From: CAVVFX01 sp963747535 | GTDB lineage: Bacteria > Acidobacteriota > Terriglobia > Bryobacterales > Bryobacteraceae | Length of the DNA: 64,000 nt | Assembly (NCBI GenBank): GCA_963747535.1 | Contig: CAVVFX010000023.1 | Coordinates: 248,001-312,000 of the forward strand | Direction: 5' to 3' | In this document: positions 60,455 to 64,000 of the stretch, one piece after another | How the letters are laid out: each line of letters starts with the position of its first letter | How positions within the stretch are numbered: position 1 is the first letter of the stretch | Notes under the pieces: generated by a model | Seen by the model: the letters and a program-made list of their open reading frames with translations, nothing else | The model's database searches: none | Told to the model about the DNA's origin: nothing | Program-made: the position numbers and the translations under genes

Positions 60455-61393
60455 TTATCTTCTGAAACACTTTCGGCGCAAACACGCGAGAGCCGGCAAA
60501 ACCGCGAGGCACAGAAATCCCGACGCGGGTTCCGGAGTAGACTCGATCCAAGTGAGGTTCCCTGCCACACTGACATCGCCGAAAATCTCGCCGTAGGAAG
60601 AATTGGGAGTGCATGGCTGCTCGGCGCCGGGTGCACAATCGATGAAGTCGTGGACACCAATGAGCTGGCCATCATAGAAAGACGGACCTCCGGAGTCTCC
60701 GAAGCTGATATCGACCTCGTCAGTAAGTCCGAGGCTGTCGGAGCCTGATCCTCCAAATGTGTTGTTCGCGTCGGTACCATCATCGAAATCGGCCAGCAAA
60801 AGATTGGTCGAGATGCCGGGCCCGTACCACGCGGCTCCGTTTGAATCGTAGGAGTTCTCGCCCATCATGCGTGTGCCGTCTCCAGGCGTATAGCCTGCGT
60901 CGCCGGTCCCCGTGTCGCCGAATCCCGCCACCATGATGGTGGACCCATAGGGTATGGGACCACTGAAGAGTTGATAGACCGTAGCCCACGCCGGAGCCGC
61001 GCTCGCGAGATCGACGATCGCGAGGTCCGCTCCGTTGGCAAGATTGCCCATGAAATCGGGGTCGATGACGGATGTTCCAGCGACGGGATCGAAGTTGTTG
61101 TTGCTGTCGACAAAGTTCACGACGGTGGAAGTCGAGAGCCCGCCGAAACAATGAGCCGCGGTAAGTACCTCTGTCGCGCTGATCAGCGCGCCCGAACACG
61201 TCACACCGCCGGTGTTGATGAATACGACGCCATTCAGGTTGACACCATCGTAGACGGTTCCGTAAGGCGCAAGATAATCAGCCGGGTTGCAGTCCTGACC
61301 CGTACCGCACGAAGGAATCACGATTCCGAAAGCCGGTAGCGCAACCAGGAACAGCATGCACAAAACAAGTCGTCGCGCGAGAGAAGCCTTCAT
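60455..61393 (-). CDS. Trypsin-like serine protease with PEP-CTERM sorting signal
   Basis: 312 residues. Signal peptide (RRLVLCMLFLVALPAFG); catalytic triad His81 (VLTAAHCFGG), Asp123 (GADLAIVDLA) and Ser234 (ISFGDSGGPSF). The C-terminus TPEPASGFLCLAVLPALACL plus RRK is a PEP-CTERM signal: PEP box, hydrophobic helix, basic tail, processed by an exosortase. The enzyme is expected at the cell surface or in the matrix. It stands alone. Confidence 0.92.
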   Translation of the reverse strand: MKASLARRLVLCMLFLVALPAFGIVIPSCGTGQDCNPADYLAPYGTVYDGVNLNGVVFINTGGVTCSGALISATEVLTAAHCFGGLSTSTVVNFVDSNNNFDPVAGTSVIDPDFMGNLANGADLAIVDLASAAPAWATVYQLFSGPIPYGSTIMVAGFGDTGTGDAGYTPGDGTRMMGENSYDSNGAAWYGPGISTNLLLADFDDGTDANNTFGGSGSDSLGLTDEVDISFGDSGGPSFYDGQLIGVHDFIDCAPGAEQPCTPNSSYGEIFGDVSVAGNLTWIESTPEPASGFLCLAVLPALACLRRKCFRR

Positions 61394-61539
61394 CTGGGCC
61401 CATTATGAGAAGACCGCACCAACATAGTCAATCAGTATAGTTGCGTGCGTATTGACCGTATTCGCGGGGTTTGGACTAATCTTTAAGTTAACCTGAGTTA
61501 GGTACTCGGATGGATTGGCCGGTCCTATTGGAGCAATTT

Positions 61540-62508
61540 ATGAGAATGACGAAGCTATGCGCCGTTATGTTGATCGCGGGTTCGCTTTTCGCGCAGGACG
61601 CTATTCAGCGTCCGAAAGTTCTGGGCGTTGCGCATCTGGCAGTCTATGTAAAGGATCTCGCCAAAACACGCCAGTTTTACGAGAAGTTTTTGGGCTTCGG
61701 CGAGCCCTTCACGCTTCCGGACAAGGAGGGCAACGGGGTCCGCATCGTCTTCATAAAGGTCAACGACCACCAGTATTTCGAGATCTTCAATGAACCGGAC
61801 CGCGGCGAAGGTCAGCTCAACCACATCTCTCTTTACACCGATAGCGCTGACCGGATGTACTCGTATCTGAAGTCCAAAGGTATCGCGGTCATGTCCGACA
61901 AGGGCAGCGTGGGCAAGGGCAAGACCGGCAATAAGAACTTCAATGTGCAGGACCCCGACGGCCACATTGTCGAGATGGTCGAGTATATGCCGGATAGCTG
62001 GACCGCCCGAGAGCAGGGTAAGTTCATGCCGCCCACCCGCATATCCGATCACATCATGCATGTGGGCGTCCTGGCAGGCGATCTGGACAGGTCGATGGCC
62101 TTCTACTGCGGTGTCCTTGGCTTCAAGGAGTTTTGGCGAGGCAGCAGTTCGCCGCGCATGTTGAGCTGGGTTAACGTCCGGCCTGCCGAGGGACAAGACT
62201 ACGTCGAGCTGATGTTATACAACAGCCTGCCCACGCCAGATGCCCGCGGCACCAAGAACCACGCATCGCTCATGGTGCCTGACGCGGAAAAAGCGCTGGT
62301 GGAATTAAAGAAGCGCGTGGCCCAAGGCTTATATACGCCGCCCGAAGGTAAACCGATGGAGATCCAGGTGGGAGTAAACAAGAGGCGTCAGATCAACCTG
62401 TATGATCCCGACGGAACACGCATCGAACTGATGGAGCCCAATACGGTGGATGGCACGTCACCGCCCAATTCCACCGCGCCGGTTCCGCATCCCGGTAAAG
62501 AAAAATAA
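61540..62508 (+). CDS. Secreted VOC (glyoxalase/dioxygenase-fold) protein (2)
   Basis: 322 residues from ATG 61540, seven bases after GGAG; an earlier in-frame ATG (61510) would put charged residues before the signal peptide (MRMTKLCAVMLIAGSLFAQ). Two VOC halves (GVAHLAVYVKDLAKTRQFYE; HIMHVGVLAGDLDRSMAFYC) with metal ligands in HLAVYV/YFEIFNE and HVGVLA/RIELMEP. It is a paralogue of the protein at 53021. No operon partners. The exported location is unusual for glyoxalases and seems typical of this lineage. Confidence 0.88.
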   Translation: MRMTKLCAVMLIAGSLFAQDAIQRPKVLGVAHLAVYVKDLAKTRQFYEKFLGFGEPFTLPDKEGNGVRIVFIKVNDHQYFEIFNEPDRGEGQLNHISLYTDSADRMYSYLKSKGIAVMSDKGSVGKGKTGNKNFNVQDPDGHIVEMVEYMPDSWTAREQGKFMPPTRISDHIMHVGVLAGDLDRSMAFYCGVLGFKEFWRGSSSPRMLSWVNVRPAEGQDYVELMLYNSLPTPDARGTKNHASLMVPDAEKALVELKKRVAQGLYTPPEGKPMEIQVGVNKRRQINLYDPDGTRIELMEPNTVDGTSPPNSTAPVPHPGKEK

Positions 62509-62518
62509 GACCGTTTCA

Positions 62519-62567
62519 CCGTGGGGCAGACGATCGTTTCTTGTGGTCTGCCTGGCTGCAAGCAGCC
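62519..62567 (+). repeat. Double-hairpin repeat, family A, copy 8
   Basis: Stem GGCAGACGA (62525-62533) pairs with TGGTCTGCC (62544-62552) with one mismatch around TCGTTTCTTG. Second hairpin GGCTGC, AA, GCAGCC (62554-62567). It lies between the convergent VOC and kinase genes; 62568-62771 holds nothing else recognised. Confidence 0.85.
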
Positions 62568-62771
62568 ACCACTGCTACTGACAACATCACTCCTCTTCGC
62601 CGGCCGCGACTGTGTTCGGCCGGGTTGCCGGCACTTCGCACGCGGCCGTCGCGGATGCAATGATTGAAGTTCGCAGCGCCGGTATGTCTTCGGCAATTCC
62701 GGCCGCAAGATACTCGACGTTCCGGGCATCGCGGCGCCAAAATCTGCGGAGCAGAAGGCCTCACACTTGCC

Positions 62772-64000
62772 TCAGGCCGACAGCACCTCTCGAAGAAGGT
62801 TGATAAGGTCGGTGACGCGATAAGGCTTTCGGATAAAGGCCCAGTCGTGGTCCGGCCCAACGGTATTTGCAGCCGTCTCCTTGCTATAGGCGGTAGTGAG
62901 AATCACCTTGACGGCAGGCCGAATCCGCCGCACTTCTGCGAGGATGTCCTTGCCGCCTATCCCCGGCAGGGTCAAGTCGAGCAGAATCACGCCTATCTCA
63001 GATACGTTCGCGCGGAAGAGGTCAACCGCGGCATGTCCGTCGCCGGCTTCGAGCACTGAAAGGCCCGTCCGGCGAAGCATCTTTGATGTGGGGATACGAA
63101 GCATGTCTTCGTCTTCTACGAAGAGGACGGTTCCACGGGTAGCGCCGCCTCTGTCGGCGAAATTGGGCCCGGGGAGGTCGTGGCCGCCGCCGGCACGGTC
63201 TTGGGCGCACGGCAGCAAAACCTCAAAGCGCGTGCCTTGGCCGGGTGCGCTGACAACTTTGACGGTGCCGCCGTGGCTACGAACGATGCCTTGCACCGAG
63301 GCGAGACCCAGGCCGCGACCGGCGAACTTGGTCGTAAAAAATGGATCGAAGATCCTGGCTTGGATGTCCTCGCTCATCCCATGGCCGGTATCGCTGACCT
63401 CCAGCCGGACGTAGTTGCGGTCGGATTGATCCGTCTCACTCTTGGCGTTCGAGCCTTCGCACCCGCATGCCCGGGCCGTCGCGACGGTCATCACTCCTCC
63501 GCCTTCCGCAAGTGCCTCCGAAGCATTCGTGACCAGGTTCATTACGATCTGCCGCATCTGGGGGGCGTTTGCCCACACCGCGGGAAGGTTTTCGGCAAGG
63601 TCCGTTTTCAACACCGACTTTTTTGAAATCGATACCCCCAGTAGCTGCAGCATTTCGCCTACCAGCCGGGAGAGGTCGACGGGCTCGAAACTGGTGCCCT
63701 CCTCGCCTGCATAGGCCAGCAATTGACTCACGATCTCGGCGGCTCGGAGCGCGACCGTCTTGATACTGTTGACCCCCCCGGCAACGAGCGAGCCGCTGGG
63801 TACCTCCGACAGCACGAGTTCGGACTGCGCGAGAATGCCGCCAAGCATATTGTTGAAGTCATGGGCGATGCCGCTGGCCAGCACGCCGAGGCTCTCGAGC
63901 TTCTGTGCCGCCAGTAACTGCTCCTGATTCCGCTTGAGATCGGTGATATCGACGACGATTCCCGTATGCCCTGCGTAGCTGCCCCCCACGAAGCGCGGGA
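62772..64000 (-). CDS. Hybrid histidine kinase: PAS end, HisKA/HATPase and receiver (cut by window edge)
   Basis: The frame is open to the right edge. The first visible residues (RFVGGSYAGHTGIVVDITDL) are the end of a PAS/PAC domain. The HisKA helix carries the phosphorylatable His in ASGIAHDFNNMLGGIL. HATPase boxes follow: NLVTNASEAL (N), VSDTGHGM (G1), GRGLGLASVQG (G2). A receiver domain closes the protein (VLFVEDEDML; VILLDLTLPGIGG with the phospho-Asp; Lys in FIRKPYR). It is a sensor that phosphorylates its own receiver; the partner regulator and the signal lie outside the window. Confidence 0.92.
   Translation of the reverse strand, partial: PRFVGGSYAGHTGIVVDITDLKRNQEQLLAAQKLESLGVLASGIAHDFNNMLGGILAQSELVLSEVPSGSLVAGGVNSIKTVALRAAEIVSQLLAYAGEEGTSFEPVDLSRLVGEMLQLLGVSISKKSVLKTDLAENLPAVWANAPQMRQIVMNLVTNASEALAEGGGVMTVATARACGCEGSNAKSETDQSDRNYVRLEVSDTGHGMSEDIQARIFDPFFTTKFAGRGLGLASVQGIVRSHGGTVKVVSAPGQGTRFEVLLPCAQDRAGGGHDLPGPNFADRGGATRGTVLFVEDEDMLRIPTSKMLRRTGLSVLEAGDGHAAVDLFRANVSEIGVILLDLTLPGIGGKDILAEVRRIRPAVKVILTTAYSKETAANTVGPDHDWAFIRKPYRVTDLINLLREVLSA

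Noticed and set aside
1..64000. CRISPR arrays, rRNA genes, prophage modules
   Set aside because: No regularly spaced direct repeats with unique spacers, no rRNA-like sequence and no phage structural genes were seen; the only recombinase stands alone.

Overview
The window looks like chromosomal DNA of an Acidobacteriota member, most like the Bryobacterales/Solibacter group. This is inferred from gene content: three Oar-type TonB-dependent receptors with N-terminal carboxypeptidase-regulatory-like domains, a PSD1/DUF1553 plus DUF1501 pair, two secreted VOC (glyoxalase-fold) proteins, a CadC-type winged-helix/PD40 protein, a PQQ dehydrogenase, a PEP-CTERM protease and short decayed accessory genes. 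GC is high, genes are tightly packed, and no rRNA, intact tRNA, CRISPR array or prophage is visible.

Layout. 0-8 kb: a HAD hydrolase cut by the left edge, a GntR/LacI-type regulator, dnaB, a secreted phospholipase-like protein, a GH28 polygalacturonase, a TMEM175-type channel and a FabH-like enzyme whose nucleophile position is Ser. 7.9-9.7 kb: an accessory patch with a hicBA pair carrying a broken toxin, a tyrosine recombinase with short repeats and a palindromic element. 9.7-14.1 kb: an O-acylation-type cassette on the minus strand (MBOAT, two SGNH proteins, acyl carrier protein). 14-16.4 kb: HEAT protein and FAH hydrolase. 16.6-20.2 kb: first TonB receptor. 20.3-26.5 kb: zinc-ribbon protein, Sua5/YrdC, HEAT protein, a secreted protein and the winged-helix/PD40 protein. 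26.5-29.3 kb: a gene graveyard (GxxExxY genes, an internally inverted transposase-like remnant, a beheaded sulfatase). 29.3-33.4 kb: a three-subunit molybdenum hydroxylase operon plus a small Cys-containing protein. 33.4-38.4 kb: APC permease, then cytochrome c, PQQ dehydrogenase and a Gfo/Idh/MocA oxidoreductase. 38.4-39.7 kb: a non-coding stretch with a degenerate tRNA-Phe-like sequence and a palindromic element. 40-48.3 kb: APC permease, second TonB receptor and a DUF5696-type protein. 48.4-55.8 kb: a minus-strand run of ECF sigma factor, anti-sigma factor, membrane protein, VOC protein, third TonB receptor and dual-thioredoxin protein. 55.9-64 kb: a second hicBA with a broken toxin, the DUF1501/PSD1 pair, a PEP-CTERM protease, a second VOC protein and a hybrid histidine kinase running off the right edge.

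Between genes lie several repeat families. The main one is a roughly 50-base double-hairpin element present eight times, always in the same orientation on the + strand, with compensatory base changes in its stem. Other candidates for new biology are the ligase-less MBOAT/SGNH/carrier cassette, the Ser-for-Cys FabH homologue, the tRNA-Phe-like remnant and a promoter/operator block shared by two TonB-receptor genes. The genes suggest an aerobic heterotroph that takes up complex organic matter through TonB receptors, degrades pectin-like polymers and oxidises substrates in the periplasm with PQQ and molybdenum enzymes.
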